Numbered from the stretch's first letter, positions 35,511 through 48,029 are shown. The stretch is DNA of 64,000 nucleotides from Nonomuraea rubra (GCF_014207985.1 NZ_JACHMI010000001.1:9841001-9905000); one strand, 5' to 3'. Numbers and translations: made by a program. The notes: generated by a model not told the origin, from the letters alone.

Positions 35511-36455
35511 ATGAGCGCATTGCCGGTCATCGACATCGCCCCGCTGCTCACGGCGGGCCAGGACAGGCAGGCAGTCGCCGGCGCCATCGGCGCCGCCTGC
35601 CGGGAGCACGGCTTCTTCTACGTCTCGGGCCACGGCGTGCCGCCCGCGCTCATCGCGCGGCTCGACGCCGCGAGCAGGCGTTTCTTCGCGCTGCCCGAGC
35701 CCGTCAAGAACGAGATCTCCATGGAGCGCGGCGGCCGGGCGTGGCGGGGCTACTTCCCCGTCGGCGGCGAGCTGACCTCGGGGCGGCCCGACCTGAAGGA
35801 GGGCGTCTACTTCGGGGCCGAGGAGCCACCGGGCGCCGTGCCGCTGCACGGGCCGAACCTGTTCCCCGCCCAGGTGCCCGAGCTGCGCGACGCGGTGCTG
35901 GAGTACCTGCGCGCGATGACGGGCGTGGGGCAGGCCGTGATGGGCGGCATCGCGCTGAGCCTGGGGCTGGCGGAGGACTACTTCCGCACGGGCTACACGG
36001 CCGACCCCACCATCCTTTTCCGGATATTTCACTATCCGCCCGGGCAGGCCGACGACCCCGACACCTGGGGCGTCGGCGAGCACACCGACTACGGGCTGCT
36101 GACCCTGCTCCTCCAGGACGGCAACGGCGGCCTCCAGGTCCGTACGGCCACGGGCTGGATCGAGGCGCCCCCGGTGCCGGGCACGTTCGTGTGCAACATC
36201 GGCGACATGCTCGACAAGCTCACCGGCGGCCAGTACCGCTCCACCCCGCACCGCGTACGCAACCGCAGCGGCAACGAACGCCTCAGCTTCCCGTTCTTCT
36301 TCGACCCCGGCTGGGACAGCGAGGTGCCGCCCCTCCCCTACGCCCCCGGGCGCCGCTGGGACGGCCAGGTGGACTTCACCGGCACCTACGGCGAGTACCT
36401 GCTGTCCAAGGTCTCCAAGGTCTTCCCGCACCTGTTCGAGCAGCAGCGGCTCTGA
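35511..36455 (+). CDS. 2-oxoglutarate/Fe(II)-dependent oxygenase, isopenicillin-N-synthase-like
   Basis: A 314-residue protein with the N-terminal DIOX_N region ([24 protein letters not shown]) and the double-stranded helix core. Iron ligands are in [10 protein letters not shown] (His and Asp) and STPHRVRN (His), and the 2-oxoglutarate arginine is in ERLSFPFFF. Family members oxidise small molecules, including antibiotic precursors and plant-like substrates. The start at 35511 has no strong ribosome site. No pathway partner is visible next to it. Confidence 0.87.
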   Translation: MSALPVIDIAPLLTAGQDRQAVAGAIGAACREHGFFYVSGHGVPPALIARLDAASRRFFALPEPVKNEISMERGGRAWRGYFPVGGELTSGRPDLKEGVYFGAEEPPGAVPLHGPNLFPAQVPELRDAVLEYLRAMTGVGQAVMGGIALSLGLAEDYFRTGYTADPTILFRIFHYPPGQADDPDTWGVGEHTDYGLLTLLLQDGNGGLQVRTATGWIEAPPVPGTFVCNIGDMLDKLTGGQYRSTPHRVRNRSGNERLSFPFFFDPGWDSEVPPLPYAPGRRWDGQVDFTGTYGEYLLSKVSKVFPHLFEQQRL

Positions 36456-36462
36456 GCACGGA

Positions 36463-37065
36463 TCAGCCCGGCGGGCGGAACCACCGGCCGCCCCACGAGG
36501 TGTAGAGGCCCTGCAACAGGTCGAGCCACTCGCGCCTGGTGCGGAAGACCGGAAACGGCGCAGCGCCCCGATCAGGATCAGCGCGAGCGTCAGCATGCCC
36601 GCCAGGGTCATCGTGAGGAACAGGTGCAGCCTGTGGCTGTTCGCGTCGAACAGGCAGAGGGTGACGACCGTGAGCACGGAGCCGAGGTAGAGCATGACCC
36701 ACATCAGCGGCGACACGCTCTGGCCGGCGTCGTTGAGCCGCTGCCGCCTGTTGTCGCCCAGCTCGTTGAGTCGGGTCACGGAGCGGTCGTAGAGCGGGCT
36801 GGCGCGCTGCTTGGCCTCCATGTCCGTGTAGACGGTCCACAGCTCCACCAGCGCGGCGTGGGCCCGGGTGCTCGACGCTCCGCGCGCCATCAGCGACCAC
36901 TCCTCGTGGATCACCAGGCGCAGGTAGGTGCGCGCCGCGTCCTGCACCTGGCGCTGCTCGTCGACCCGTACGTGACCGCCAGCACCGCGAACATCGCGAG
37001 CTGCGCGACCGTGCCCGAACGACCCGGCAACCACGCCCTGCGAGCACCGCCGCTCTCCCCGACCA
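36463..37065 (-). pseudogene. Broken DUF4239-like membrane protein gene
   Basis: Three reading-frame pieces in order make a protein like the intact gene at 29156: a membrane helix (AQLAMFAVLAVTY) at about 36970-37030, then EQRQVQDAARTYLRLVIHEE through helices to ALILIGALRRF (36550-36960), then EWLDLLQGLYTSWGG to a stop at 36463. The frame changes near 36960 and 36545. About 25-30 residues and the first helix seem to be missing. It fills most of the 667-bp space between the oxygenase gene and the GH1-LacI gene. Confidence 0.7.
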
Positions 37066-37080
37066 CAAAGACCACACTAA

Positions 37081-37100
37081 GAGTGATTCATCGATCACTC
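37081..37100. promoter_or_regulatory. Inverted repeat after the GH1-LacI gene
   Basis: GAGTGAT and ATCACTC are perfect 7-bp arms with a 6-nt loop. The repeat lies 22 bp beyond the GH1-LacI stop, so it may be a weak terminator or an old operator of the broken gene. Confidence 0.4.
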
Positions 37101-37122
37101 AAGGTGACAGTCGTGTGCGGCG

Positions 37123-40052
<2,930 letters not shown>

Positions 40053-40176
40053 GAGACGCAACAGACGCGCGCCAAGACGCAATGTCAACCCCTGGCCTGC
40101 GCAAACACCGGTTTCTTAGGCTGTGCTCAGCCCCTGAGATGGGGATTTCCCTGCTTAACAGCCGATGGAGTGCTGC

Positions 40177-40974
40177 ATGCCCAAACACTTCCTCATGTGC
40201 CGTCCTGAGTACTTCACGGTCGAGTACGCCATCAATCCGTGGATGCATCCCGAGGCCGGCGCGGACCGCGACCTGGCGGTCCGGCAGTGGGAGGGCCTGA
40301 AGGCGGCGTACGAGGAGCTCGGCCACCAGGTCAGCCTGATCGACCCGATCGACGGGCTGCCCGACATGGTCTTCGCCGCGAACGGCGCCCTCGTCGTGGG
40401 CGGCCGCGCGTACGGCGCCCGCTTCGCCTACCCGCAGCGCGGCCCTGAGGGCCCCGCCTACCTGCGCTGGTTCGCCGAGCGCGGCTACCCGACGCTGGAG
40501 CCGGCGCACGTGAACGAGGGCGAGGGCGACTTCCTCACGCTCGACGACGTCATCCTGGCCGGCACCGGCTTCCGCACGGACGTGGTCGCCCACCAGGAGG
40601 CGCAGGAGTACCTGGGCCGGCCGGTGATCTCGCTGACGCTGGTGGACCCGCGCTTCTACCACCTGGACACGGCGCTGTTCCCGCTCGACGGGCGCAACGT
40701 CGCCTACTACCCGGACGCGTTCTCGCCGGGCAGCCTCGCGGTGCTGCGCCGCATGTTCCCCGACGCGGTGATCGCGAACGCGCGCGACGCCGAGGTGCTC
40801 GGGCTCAACGCGGTCAGCGACGGCACGAACGTGGTGATCAACGCCGAGGCGTCCGACCTTCAGCTGGAGCTCAAGCGGCGCGGGTACGAGGTCATCCCGG
40901 TCGATCTGTCGGAGCTGCGTAAGGCGGGTGGCGGCCCCAAGTGCTGCACACTGGAGATCAGGGGGGAAAACTGA
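40177..40974 (+). CDS. Dimethylargininase-like amidinotransferase-fold hydrolase
   Basis: A 265-residue guanidine-modifying enzyme fold. It shows CRPEYFTVEYAINPWM at the N-terminus, DMVFAANGALV (substrate-binding Asp), EGEGDFL, DPRFYHLDTALFPL with the catalytic His, and a C-terminal nucleophile Cys256 in GGGPKCCTLE. Such enzymes hydrolyse methylarginines to citrulline, or act on arginine or ornithine. GGAG lies 7 nt before ATG. It is 2 nt upstream of rocD, so the pair likely works on arginine-derived compounds. Confidence 0.85.
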   Translation: MPKHFLMCRPEYFTVEYAINPWMHPEAGADRDLAVRQWEGLKAAYEELGHQVSLIDPIDGLPDMVFAANGALVVGGRAYGARFAYPQRGPEGPAYLRWFAERGYPTLEPAHVNEGEGDFLTLDDVILAGTGFRTDVVAHQEAQEYLGRPVISLTLVDPRFYHLDTALFPLDGRNVAYYPDAFSPGSLAVLRRMFPDAVIANARDAEVLGLNAVSDGTNVVINAEASDLQLELKRRGYEVIPVDLSELRKAGGGPKCCTLEIRGEN

Positions 40975-40976
40975 TC

Positions 40977-42191
40977 ATGACCACCAGCGCAGAGCTGATC
41001 GAAGTGAGCGAGCGCCGCAGCGCGCACAACTACCATCCACTGCCGGTGGTGATCCACGAGGCGCACGGCGCGTGGGTCACCGACGTCGACGGCAAGCGGT
41101 ATCTGGACTGCCTGTCCGGCTACTCCTCGCTCAACTTCGGCCACGGCCATCCGAAGATCATCGAGGCGGCGAAGGAGCAGCTCGAACGCCTCACGCTGAC
41201 CAGCCGCGCCTTCTACCACGACCAGTTCGCGCAGTTCTGCACCGGGCTCGGCGACCTCACGGGCAAGGACATGGTCCTGCCCATGAACACCGGCGCCGAG
41301 GCCGTCGAGACGGCCATCAAGGTGGCGCGCAAGTGGGGGTACGAGGTCAAGGGCGTCGAGCCCGAGCAGGCCAACATCATCGTGATGGAGGGCAACTTCC
41401 ACGGCCGCACCACCACGATCGTCAGCTTCTCCACCGACCCGGAGGCGCACGACAACTTCGGGCCGTACACGCCGGGCTTCCGGCTCGTCCCCTACGCCTC
41501 GATCGAGGCGGTGCGGGCGGCCGTGGACGCGAACACGGTGGCCGTGCTGGTCGAGCCGATCCAGGGCGAGGCCGGGGTGCTGGTGCCGCCGGACGGGTAC
41601 CTGAGCGAGCTGCGGGCGCTGTGCACGGCCGAGGGCATCCTGATGATCGCCGACGAGGTGCAGTCGGGGCTCGGGCGTACGGGGCAGACGTTCGCGTGCG
41701 ACTACGAAGGGGTCGTGCCGGACATCTACGTGCTGGGCAAGGCGCTGGGCGGCGGGGTGGTGCCCGTGTCGGCCATCGCCGCCGACCGCGAGGTGCTCGG
41801 GATCATCCATCCGGGGCAGCACGGGTCCACGTTCGGCGGGAACCCGCTGGCCTGCGCGGTGGCGAACGCGGTCATCGAGATCCTCAACACCGGCGAGTTC
41901 CAGGCGCGTGCCACGAAACTCGGCGAGGTGCTGCACGCGAAGCTGCGCGAGCTGATCGGCCAGGGCGTGCTGGAGGTGCGCGGGCGCGGGCTGTGGGCCG
42001 GCGTGGACATCGACCCGTCGATCGGGACGGGGCGCGAGGTGTCCAAGGCACTGATGAAGCGGGGCGTGCTGGCCAAGGACACGCACGGCTCGACGATCCG
42101 GCTGGCGCCGCCGATCGTGGTCTCGGAGGAGGACCTGCTCTGGGCGATCTCCCAGCTCGCCGACGCGCTGTACGAGCTCAAGAGCGCCTGA
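40977..42191 (+). CDS. rocD: Ornithine aminotransferase
   Basis: A 404-residue class III PLP aminotransferase that turns ornithine into glutamate semialdehyde. Family parts: ERRSAHNYHPLPVVIHEAHG, the PLP-binding MNTGAEAVETAIKVARKWGY, FHGRTTTIVSFS, DEVQSGLGRTG, and the lysine in YVLGKALGGGVVPVSA. An ornithine-specific feature is the tyrosine/glycine-rich start. It follows the DDAH-like gene by 2 nt with GGGGGG as ribosome site. Product feeds proline or glutamate. Confidence 0.92.
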   Translation: MTTSAELIEVSERRSAHNYHPLPVVIHEAHGAWVTDVDGKRYLDCLSGYSSLNFGHGHPKIIEAAKEQLERLTLTSRAFYHDQFAQFCTGLGDLTGKDMVLPMNTGAEAVETAIKVARKWGYEVKGVEPEQANIIVMEGNFHGRTTTIVSFSTDPEAHDNFGPYTPGFRLVPYASIEAVRAAVDANTVAVLVEPIQGEAGVLVPPDGYLSELRALCTAEGILMIADEVQSGLGRTGQTFACDYEGVVPDIYVLGKALGGGVVPVSAIAADREVLGIIHPGQHGSTFGGNPLACAVANAVIEILNTGEFQARATKLGEVLHAKLRELIGQGVLEVRGRGLWAGVDIDPSIGTGREVSKALMKRGVLAKDTHGSTIRLAPPIVVSEEDLLWAISQLADALYELKSA

Positions 42192-42211
42192 TTCTTTACG
42201 GCACCGCGGAC

Positions 42212-42244
42212 CAGGGCCCACCCACCGCACGTGGCTGGGCCCTG
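42212..42244. terminator. Hairpin between convergent rocD and CU044_5270-like genes
   Basis: CAGGGCCCA and TGGGCCCTG form a perfect 9-bp stem around a 15-nt loop, 20 bp after rocD. No T run on either side, so it may act as a weak two-way terminator. Confidence 0.5.
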
Positions 42245-42313
42245 TCCAGGGAGACGCTCCTCCGGTTCACGGGGCCGCGCGCCGTTACGGCGCGAACTTG
42301 ACCGTCTCCGTGG

Positions 42314-43618
42314 TCAATCCGTAACCGTCGGCACCGGGCTGGCCGTCCGGACGCCGGGAGCAGGCTCCGGTACCGCGCTGACCGTCGGCGCGTAGGGAGC
42401 CGGTGAGGCCATCTCCGCGGGCGCGCTGGCAACCGGTGACGCGGTCTCCGCCGGCGCGCTGGCAACCGGTGACGCGGTCTCCGGCGGCGCGCTGGGGACC
42501 GGTGAGGCCGTCTCCGCCGGCGCGTCGGGCGCCGGTGACGCGCTGGCCGTCGGGGTTCCGGGGGCCGGGGACTGCGGTGGCGTACTGGCCGTGACCTCGG
42601 GCTGCGGCATGCAGGTCGCGTCCCCCCGCGCCTGAGCGGCCTCCTCCGGCAGCCGGTCCACCACCGTCACGCTGAGCTGCGCCGTCAACGCCAGGACGCT
42701 GCCCTTCGGCGCGTCCCCGCCCTCGGTGACGACCTCCTCCCGCTCGCCCAGGTACATGAACGTCGCCGGGTCGAAGATGAGCTGTGTCTCGGTCCCGCGG
42801 AGGCCCTGCCTGGCCAGCGCCACGCCTTCGCGCCCGGACGCGTCCTCGACCCCCTCCTTGACCCGGACGCCGGGGATGGTCTTGATCGCCTCGAACAGCG
42901 CCTGGCGCTGCGCCCTGGGCAGGTAGGTCTCCGTGAACAGGCCGCGGGCGTGGTCGAGCGCCGAGAGGTCCCGGTCCTGGCCCTTGCCACCGGCCAGCCG
43001 GTAGAGGCGCTCGCGCAGGGCGGCGGGGTCGGCGGGGAGGGTGCTCAGGTAGGCGTAGTCGGTGCGGTACTCGCCCAGGCTGCCGGGGCAGGCGGCGAGC
43101 GTGTCCCAGGAGGTGCCCTGCCAGCCGGTCTTCTCGGCCTCGGGCAGCTCCTCGCCCGGCCACGGCCGCGGCTCGCGGCCCTCCATCATCAGCAGGCCGT
43201 TCGCGCTGCCGTCCACCGACTGCCAGATCTTCCTGTGCGAGCGGTACAGGTGCCGGGTCGCCTCCTTGCCGTCGGCGCCCATGGTGAACGAGCCGTACAT
43301 CGTCTCGGACTCGACCAGGATGAACTGGCCGGGGCGCGGATCGAGCTCGCCGGGCGTCACCTCGGCCGACTGCGTCGCCGAGGTGGCGGGGCCGGGGCCC
43401 GCCCCCTGGTTCGACAGGGCCACGGCGACACCGCCGACGAGCACGACCGTCACGCCGAACGCGGCGGCGGCCTGCCAGCCCAGCCGCGGCAGCCGGAACC
43501 GGCCGCCACCGCCGCGCGCCTCCGCCAGCAGCCGCTCCCGTGCCCGGGCCCTGGCCTCGGCCCCGTACGGCGGCGCCTCCGGCCGTCCCTCTGCGAACAC
43601 GCGGAACTCGTCATCCAT
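42314..43618 (-). CDS. CU044_5270-family membrane-anchored protein with Pro/Ser/Ala repeats
   Basis: A 434-residue protein. The first ~45 residues are cytoplasmic, a single helix spans about 47-67 (WQAAAAFGVTVVLVGGVAVAL), and the rest lies outside. The outer part (90-350) matches a family found beside ECF sigma factors. The last ~75 residues are 11-residue repeats (ETASPVASAPA) of cell-wall-spanning type. It overlaps the sigma-factor gene by 8 nt, so it may act as anti-sigma factor or sensor, though no zinc motif is seen. Confidence 0.75.
   Translation of the reverse strand: MDDEFRVFAEGRPEAPPYGAEARARARERLLAEARGGGGRFRLPRLGWQAAAAFGVTVVLVGGVAVALSNQGAGPGPATSATQSAEVTPGELDPRPGQFILVESETMYGSFTMGADGKEATRHLYRSHRKIWQSVDGSANGLLMMEGREPRPWPGEELPEAEKTGWQGTSWDTLAACPGSLGEYRTDYAYLSTLPADPAALRERLYRLAGGKGQDRDLSALDHARGLFTETYLPRAQRQALFEAIKTIPGVRVKEGVEDASGREGVALARQGLRGTETQLIFDPATFMYLGEREEVVTEGGDAPKGSVLALTAQLSVTVVDRLPEEAAQARGDATCMPQPEVTASTPPQSPAPGTPTASASPAPDAPAETASPVPSAPPETASPVASAPAETASPVASAPAEMASPAPYAPTVSAVPEPAPGVRTASPVPTVTD
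42387..42551. repeat. 33-bp tandem repeat in the CU044_5270-like gene
   Basis: Five 33-bp units start at 42387, 42420, 42453, 42486 and 42519. The second and third differ at a single position, and the outer ones are degenerate. Each encodes 11 residues of an extended Ala/Pro/Ser/Thr tail, so copy number can change without breaking the frame. Confidence 0.85.
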
Positions 43619-44186
43619 GCTGGGGCTCCTCTGCGAAGGGGTCGGTGCCGCCGAGCGCCCTGCGTACCTTGACGCGGAGCCTGTGCAGCCGGGACCGGAC
43701 GGTGCCGACGGGCACGCCGAGGGCGAGCGCCGCCTCCTCGTACGTCAGGTCCGCCCAGGCCACCAGCAGGAGCAGGTCCCGCTCCGCCGCGCTGAGCCGG
43801 GTCAGCGCCCTGGCCAGGCGGGGCTGGAGCTGCTCGGCGGTGACCCGGTCGGCGCTGCGGTCGTCGAACGTTCCGGGGCGCTCCACGCTCATCCTGGCCG
43901 TCGCCGCGGTACGCCGCCGCTCCGCCCTGCGGTGCTGGGAGACGACCTTGGTCGCGATCCCGTACAGCCAGGGGCGGGCGTCGGGCCAGGAGGTGTCGTA
44001 GCGGGCCCTGCCGCGGAAGGCGGCCAGGAACACCTCGCCGGTCACGTCGTCGGCCAGCTCGGCCCCGAGGCGCCTGGCGGCGTACCTGTGGATCTCGTCG
44101 GCGTGCCGGTCGAACAGCGCCGCGAAGCTCTCGGGCGCGCCGATCGAACGGGCGATCAGCGTCGAGTCGTCGAGCGTGTCAGGCAC
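43611..44186 (-). CDS. ECF-type RNA polymerase sigma factor
   Basis: A 191-residue sigma-70 family protein with region 2 (SFAALFDRHADEIHRYAARRLG, DVTGEVFLAAFRGR, WPDARPWLYGIATKVVSQHRR) and region 4 (LTRLSAAERDLLLLVAWADLTYEEAA, VPVGTVRSRLHRLR). I chose the GTG at 44186, with GGGAG about 8 nt upstream; GTG 44201 is possible. The 3' end overlaps the CU044_5270-like gene, its likely signalling partner. Confidence 0.86.
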   Translation of the reverse strand: MPDTLDDSTLIARSIGAPESFAALFDRHADEIHRYAARRLGAELADDVTGEVFLAAFRGRARYDTSWPDARPWLYGIATKVVSQHRRAERRRTAATARMSVERPGTFDDRSADRVTAEQLQPRLARALTRLSAAERDLLLLVAWADLTYEEAALALGVPVGTVRSRLHRLRVKVRRALGGTDPFAEEPQHG

Positions 44187-44266
44187 ATCCTGAACTCCCA
44201 CCACGTGGCCGGTCCTCTCTCGTGCGGTCACCCTGTTGTTGGCCGCACGCCGGAGACCGGTTCCCA

Positions 44267-44983
44267 CTATTTCGGCATCCGCCAGACCTGCATGCCGTCC
44301 GGGGCGTCGCCCTGCTCGAACCCGGCCTCCTTCAGCTCCGCCACCAGCACGTCCCCGGAGGGCCAGTGGGCGGTGGTGACCAGCTCGTCCTCGCTGATCA
44401 GCACGTCACGCCGCCTGATCCGGTACCGGAACCGCGAGGTGACCCGCTCCCCCTCGGCCTCCAGCACCTGCCCGGCGATCTCGTACGTGTGCCTGCCGAC
44501 CTCGTAGGAGCCCATGACCCGCGGCTCCCCCGGCACGGCGGGGGCGCGGTCGCGCCAGTTGAACACCAGCCGCCCGCCCGGTTCGAGCTGACTGCCCAGC
44601 ACCCGCCACAGCCCGGCCCGCTCGGCGGCGGGGAAGCTCTGCAGCACCGAGATCATCACGACGGCCTCGGCGGGCTCGTCCACGTCCACGTCCAGCGCCC
44701 CGCACGGCAGCACCGTCACCCGGCGCAGCGCCTCGGGGTCGGTGGCCAGGCGGGAGACCAGCACGGAGCGCATGCCGAGCGACGGCTCGACGGCGTGGAT
44801 CTCGGCGGGCGTGACGCGGAGGAGCAGCTCGGTGATCAGCCCGGTGCCCGCGCCGATCTCGATGACGCTCCGCCGCACGTCCGCCAGCAGCGGTGGCAGG
44901 AGCTCGCGGACGACGGGCACGTGGCCGTCCTCGTGCCAGAGGTCGTAGAAGGGGACGGCGGGGGCGTAGGTGTCGTCGTGCAT
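44267..44983 (-). CDS. Class I SAM-dependent methyltransferase
   Basis: A 238-residue Rossmann-fold methyltransferase. The SAM motif is VIEIGAGTGLITELLL, followed by the acidic HAVEPSLGMRS and the motif-III region LEPGGRLVFNWRD. The opening FYDLWHEDGH fits the small-molecule group. Substrate unknown. It starts 4 nt after the PhoD-like gene stop and so is cotranscribed with it. Confidence 0.82.
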   Translation of the reverse strand: MHDDTYAPAVPFYDLWHEDGHVPVVRELLPPLLADVRRSVIEIGAGTGLITELLLRVTPAEIHAVEPSLGMRSVLVSRLATDPEALRRVTVLPCGALDVDVDEPAEAVVMISVLQSFPAAERAGLWRVLGSQLEPGGRLVFNWRDRAPAVPGEPRVMGSYEVGRHTYEIAGQVLEAEGERVTSRFRYRIRRRDVLISEDELVTTAHWPSGDVLVAELKEAGFEQGDAPDGMQVWRMPK

Positions 44984-44987
44984 GGGC

Positions 44988-46535
44988 TCAGCGTAGGCGG
45001 GCGGTGTCGATCGGTTTGACCACTTCGCCGGTGGAGCCGTACCAGGTGACCTGGTCGGGGAGGGTGAGCGTGGCCAGCGCGTTCTGGAACCACGGGCCCT
45101 TGGTGATCTTCCAGCGGAACGGCGGGCGCGGGACGCCCGCCAGCCGCGCCAGCAGGCTGCCGACCAGCGTGGCGATCGAGAACTGGGTGAAGACGTTGGC
45201 CCAGCGCAGCAGGCGGCTGAGCGGGTTGCGGATGGGCGAGCAGACGATCTGGAAGACCGGGCCCCTGTCGGCCCTGGCCAGGTAGGAGTAGTGCACGTCG
45301 CCCGAGAGGATCAGCACCGGCTTGCCCAGCCCGATCAGCAGCTTCGCCAGGTCGTCGAACGAGCGCCGGAACGCCGCCCAGTGCTCCAGGTCGATCGCCT
45401 GGCGGAACGTCTCGGACCACCGGCGCACCAGCGGGCCCCACTTGCCGTCGCTCAGGGCCTCGTTCCAGTTCTGCACGCCGTGGACGCCCTCGGGGAGCAG
45501 GAACGGGATCGACGAACCGATGATCAGCCGCTCGGCGGGCCGGCGTACCTGCTCCTCCAGCCAGGCCCACTCCCCCGGGTCGAGCATGCGCCGGTCGCCG
45601 GGCGTGAGCTGCCTGGCGCAGCGGGTGTCGACCATGATCAGGCGGGCGGGGCCGAGGTCGCGGGCGTAGCTCCAGCGGTTGCTGCTCGGCTCGGCGTCGG
45701 CCCGCTCGGCGAACGCGTCGAGCGCCGCCCCGCCGTCTCCGGCCATCAGCTTGGCCAGCAGCTCGTCCCCGGCGCGCTCGGCGGGCGAGAGGTTGCCGAG
45801 GTGCTGGTAGACCCAGTACGCCCCGAGCCCCGACACCACCCGGTGCCGCCACCACGGAGTCTTCGCCATCTGCTCGCGCCAGGGCTGCGAGGTGTTCCAG
45901 TCGTCGCGCAGGTCGTGGTCGTCGAAGATCATCGCGGTCGGCACGGTGGACAGCAGCCAGCGGATCTCCGTCTCGGTCCACGCCTGGCGGTAGAGCTCGG
46001 CGTACTCCTCGAAGTCGGCGATCTCCCCCTGCGGCTCGGTGCTCCTGCGGGAGCGGATGTAGGCGAGCATGTCGGGCGAGGGGTTGTCGGCGTAGACCTG
46101 GTCGCCGAGGAGCAGCAGCAGGTCGGGCCACTCCTCCTCGCCCGCCTCCGGCAGGTGCTCGCCGAAGGCGCGCAGCACGTCGTCGCCGTGGGTGCGTACG
46201 TGGGCGGCGTCGTGCGGCACGCTGGTACGGCACGAGCCGAACGCCAGCTTGCGCACCCCCTCGGGCGGCAGCAGCCGGATCCGGCTCGGCGGGCGACCCG
46301 CCATGGGCCATACCTGCTCCCCGTCGAGCGTCACCGAGTACGACGCGATATCCTGGGACAACTCGACGAGATCCACGATCGCGTAGTGGTGTCCGTGCAC
46401 GGTGAAGGTAGGCGACCGGTAAGACCTGCCGTCCGCCTCCACGGTGACCGTGCAGGGTTCGGCGGTCTCCACCCAGATCGAGGCGCTGTCCGAATCGACG
46501 TATCTCAGCATCGGCCCCACCACCAGTGCGGGCAT
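44988..46535 (-). CDS. PhoD-like metallophosphatase (alkaline phosphatase D family)
   Basis: A 515-residue protein with an N-terminal beta-sandwich (about 1-85) and a phosphoesterase core (GSCRTS, LLLLGDQVYADN, IFDDHDLRDDWNTS, ILSGDVHYSY, with metal-binding Asp/His/Asn). No Tat signal is present, unlike secreted PhoD, so it is probably cytoplasmic. ATG 46535 has AGGAG 4 nt upstream; an in-frame TTG lies 12 nt earlier. Substrate unknown. Confidence 0.84.
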   Translation of the reverse strand: MPALVVGPMLRYVDSDSASIWVETAEPCTVTVEADGRSYRSPTFTVHGHHYAIVDLVELSQDIASYSVTLDGEQVWPMAGRPPSRIRLLPPEGVRKLAFGSCRTSVPHDAAHVRTHGDDVLRAFGEHLPEAGEEEWPDLLLLLGDQVYADNPSPDMLAYIRSRRSTEPQGEIADFEEYAELYRQAWTETEIRWLLSTVPTAMIFDDHDLRDDWNTSQPWREQMAKTPWWRHRVVSGLGAYWVYQHLGNLSPAERAGDELLAKLMAGDGGAALDAFAERADAEPSSNRWSYARDLGPARLIMVDTRCARQLTPGDRRMLDPGEWAWLEEQVRRPAERLIIGSSIPFLLPEGVHGVQNWNEALSDGKWGPLVRRWSETFRQAIDLEHWAAFRRSFDDLAKLLIGLGKPVLILSGDVHYSYLARADRGPVFQIVCSPIRNPLSRLLRWANVFTQFSIATLVGSLLARLAGVPRPPFRWKITKGPWFQNALATLTLPDQVTWYGSTGEVVKPIDTARLR

Positions 46536-46751
46536 TCCACTCCTCAATTCGTCGAACCGTCACACTCTCGCTCCGCAAGCCTGCCAGAGTGGCACGGTCC
46601 ACAGCACTCGATCAGCGGCTTGGATTTCTACCAATAACTAGGCAACGTCAAACGCCCCGCTCTAGGATGATCGTGACAACAACGCCCAAAAGGGGAAGGC
46701 AACGGCGCTTTTCCCGCAAATAGGGCGTACATACCGGGAGGAACCTCTTCC

Positions 46752-48029
46752 ATGAGCATCATGGTGCCGTCAACGACGCCGGCCCTGATCACCCCGGGCC
46801 GCCAGGCCCTCGACTCCGCTCTCCACCAACTCGACCAGGCCGCCGGGCACCTCGGGCTCGACGACGGGCTCCGCACCATGCTGGCCACGCCCCGCCGCTC
46901 GCTGACCGTCTCGGTCCCGGTGCGGCGCGAGGACGGCCGCCTGGACGTCGTCCAGGGCTTCCGCGTCCAGCACAACGTCTCGCGCGGCCCCGCCAAGGGC
47001 GGCCTCCGGTTTCATCCCGGCACCGACATCCACGAGGTCACCGCGCTCGCCATGTGGATGACGTGGAAGTGCGCGCTGGTCGGCATCCCATACGGCGGCG
47101 CCAAGGGCGGCGTGGCCGTGGACCCGGCCGGGCTCACCACCCGGGAGCTGGAGCGGCTGACCCGCCGCTACGTCAGCGAGATCCTGCCGCTGATCGGCCC
47201 GGAGAAGGACATCCCCGCGCCCGACGTCGGCACCGACGAGCAGACCATGGCCTGGGTCATGGACACCTACAGCGTCAGCGCCGGCTACTCGGTGCCCGGA
47301 GTGGTCACCGGCAAGCCGATGACGCTGGGCGGCTCGCTCGGCCGCACCGGCGCCACCTCGCGCGGCGTGCAGATCGCGGCGCTGGCCGCGCTCGGCCGCT
47401 CGCCCGAGGGCGTGACCGTCGCCGTGCAGGGCTTCGGCAAGGTGGGCGCGCTAGCCGCGCAGTACCTGTCCGACGCCGGGTGCAAGGTCGTGGCGGTGTC
47501 CGACGTCACGGGGGCGGTGTACTCCGCCGGCGGGCTGGACGTGGCGCGGCTGCGCGCGTACGCGGCCGAGACCGCCGGCGTGCGGGGCTTCCGCCACGCC
47601 GACGCGCTGTCCCACGACGACCTGTTCGAGCTGGACGTGGACGTGCTCGTCCCGGCCGCGCTCGAAGGCGTGATCACCGAGGCCAACGCGCCCAGGATCC
47701 GCGCCCGCCTCGTCGTCGAGGGCGCCAACGGCCCCACCACGCCCGAGGCGGACGAGATCCTCGCCGCCAACGGCACCACGGTGGTGCCCGACATCCTGGC
47801 CAACGCGGGCGGGGTGATCGTGTCGTACCTGGAGTGGGTGCAGAACATGCAGGCGTACGCGTGGAGCTCGGGCGAGATCGAGCTCAAGCTGCGCGACCTC
47901 ATGCTCGGCGCCTTCTCCGAGGTCACCTCGCTGGCCGCGGAGCGCGGCCTGACGCTGCGGCAGGCGGCGCACGTGATCGGCGTGGGCCGGGTGGCCGAGG
48001 CGCACCAGATGCGCGGCCTCTACCCGTGA
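46752..48029 (+). CDS. Glu/Leu/Phe/Val dehydrogenase (glutamate dehydrogenase family)
   Basis: A 425-residue amino-acid dehydrogenase. The catalytic part has QHNVSRGPAKGGLRFHPG, WMTWKCALVGIPYGGAKGG (catalytic Lys) and DIPAPDVGTDEQTMAWVMD. The NAD(P) domain has VAVQGFGKVGALAAQYL. GGAGGAA lies about 8 nt before ATG. Glutamate is the likeliest substrate, interconverted with 2-oxoglutarate and ammonia. Confidence 0.9.
   Translation: MSIMVPSTTPALITPGRQALDSALHQLDQAAGHLGLDDGLRTMLATPRRSLTVSVPVRREDGRLDVVQGFRVQHNVSRGPAKGGLRFHPGTDIHEVTALAMWMTWKCALVGIPYGGAKGGVAVDPAGLTTRELERLTRRYVSEILPLIGPEKDIPAPDVGTDEQTMAWVMDTYSVSAGYSVPGVVTGKPMTLGGSLGRTGATSRGVQIAALAALGRSPEGVTVAVQGFGKVGALAAQYLSDAGCKVVAVSDVTGAVYSAGGLDVARLRAYAAETAGVRGFRHADALSHDDLFELDVDVLVPAALEGVITEANAPRIRARLVVEGANGPTTPEADEILAANGTTVVPDILANAGGVIVSYLEWVQNMQAYAWSSGEIELKLRDLMLGAFSEVTSLAAERGLTLRQAAHVIGVGRVAEAHQMRGLYP

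Noticed and set aside
42387..42551. CRISPR array
   Set aside because: Repeats are directly joined in a coding frame without spacers. The same holds for 57731-57790 and 59260-59385.
42285..43163. Minus-strand frame overlapping the CU044_5270-like gene
   Set aside because: Low-complexity shadow of the repeats; the other frame has a start, a membrane helix and a sigma-factor overlap.
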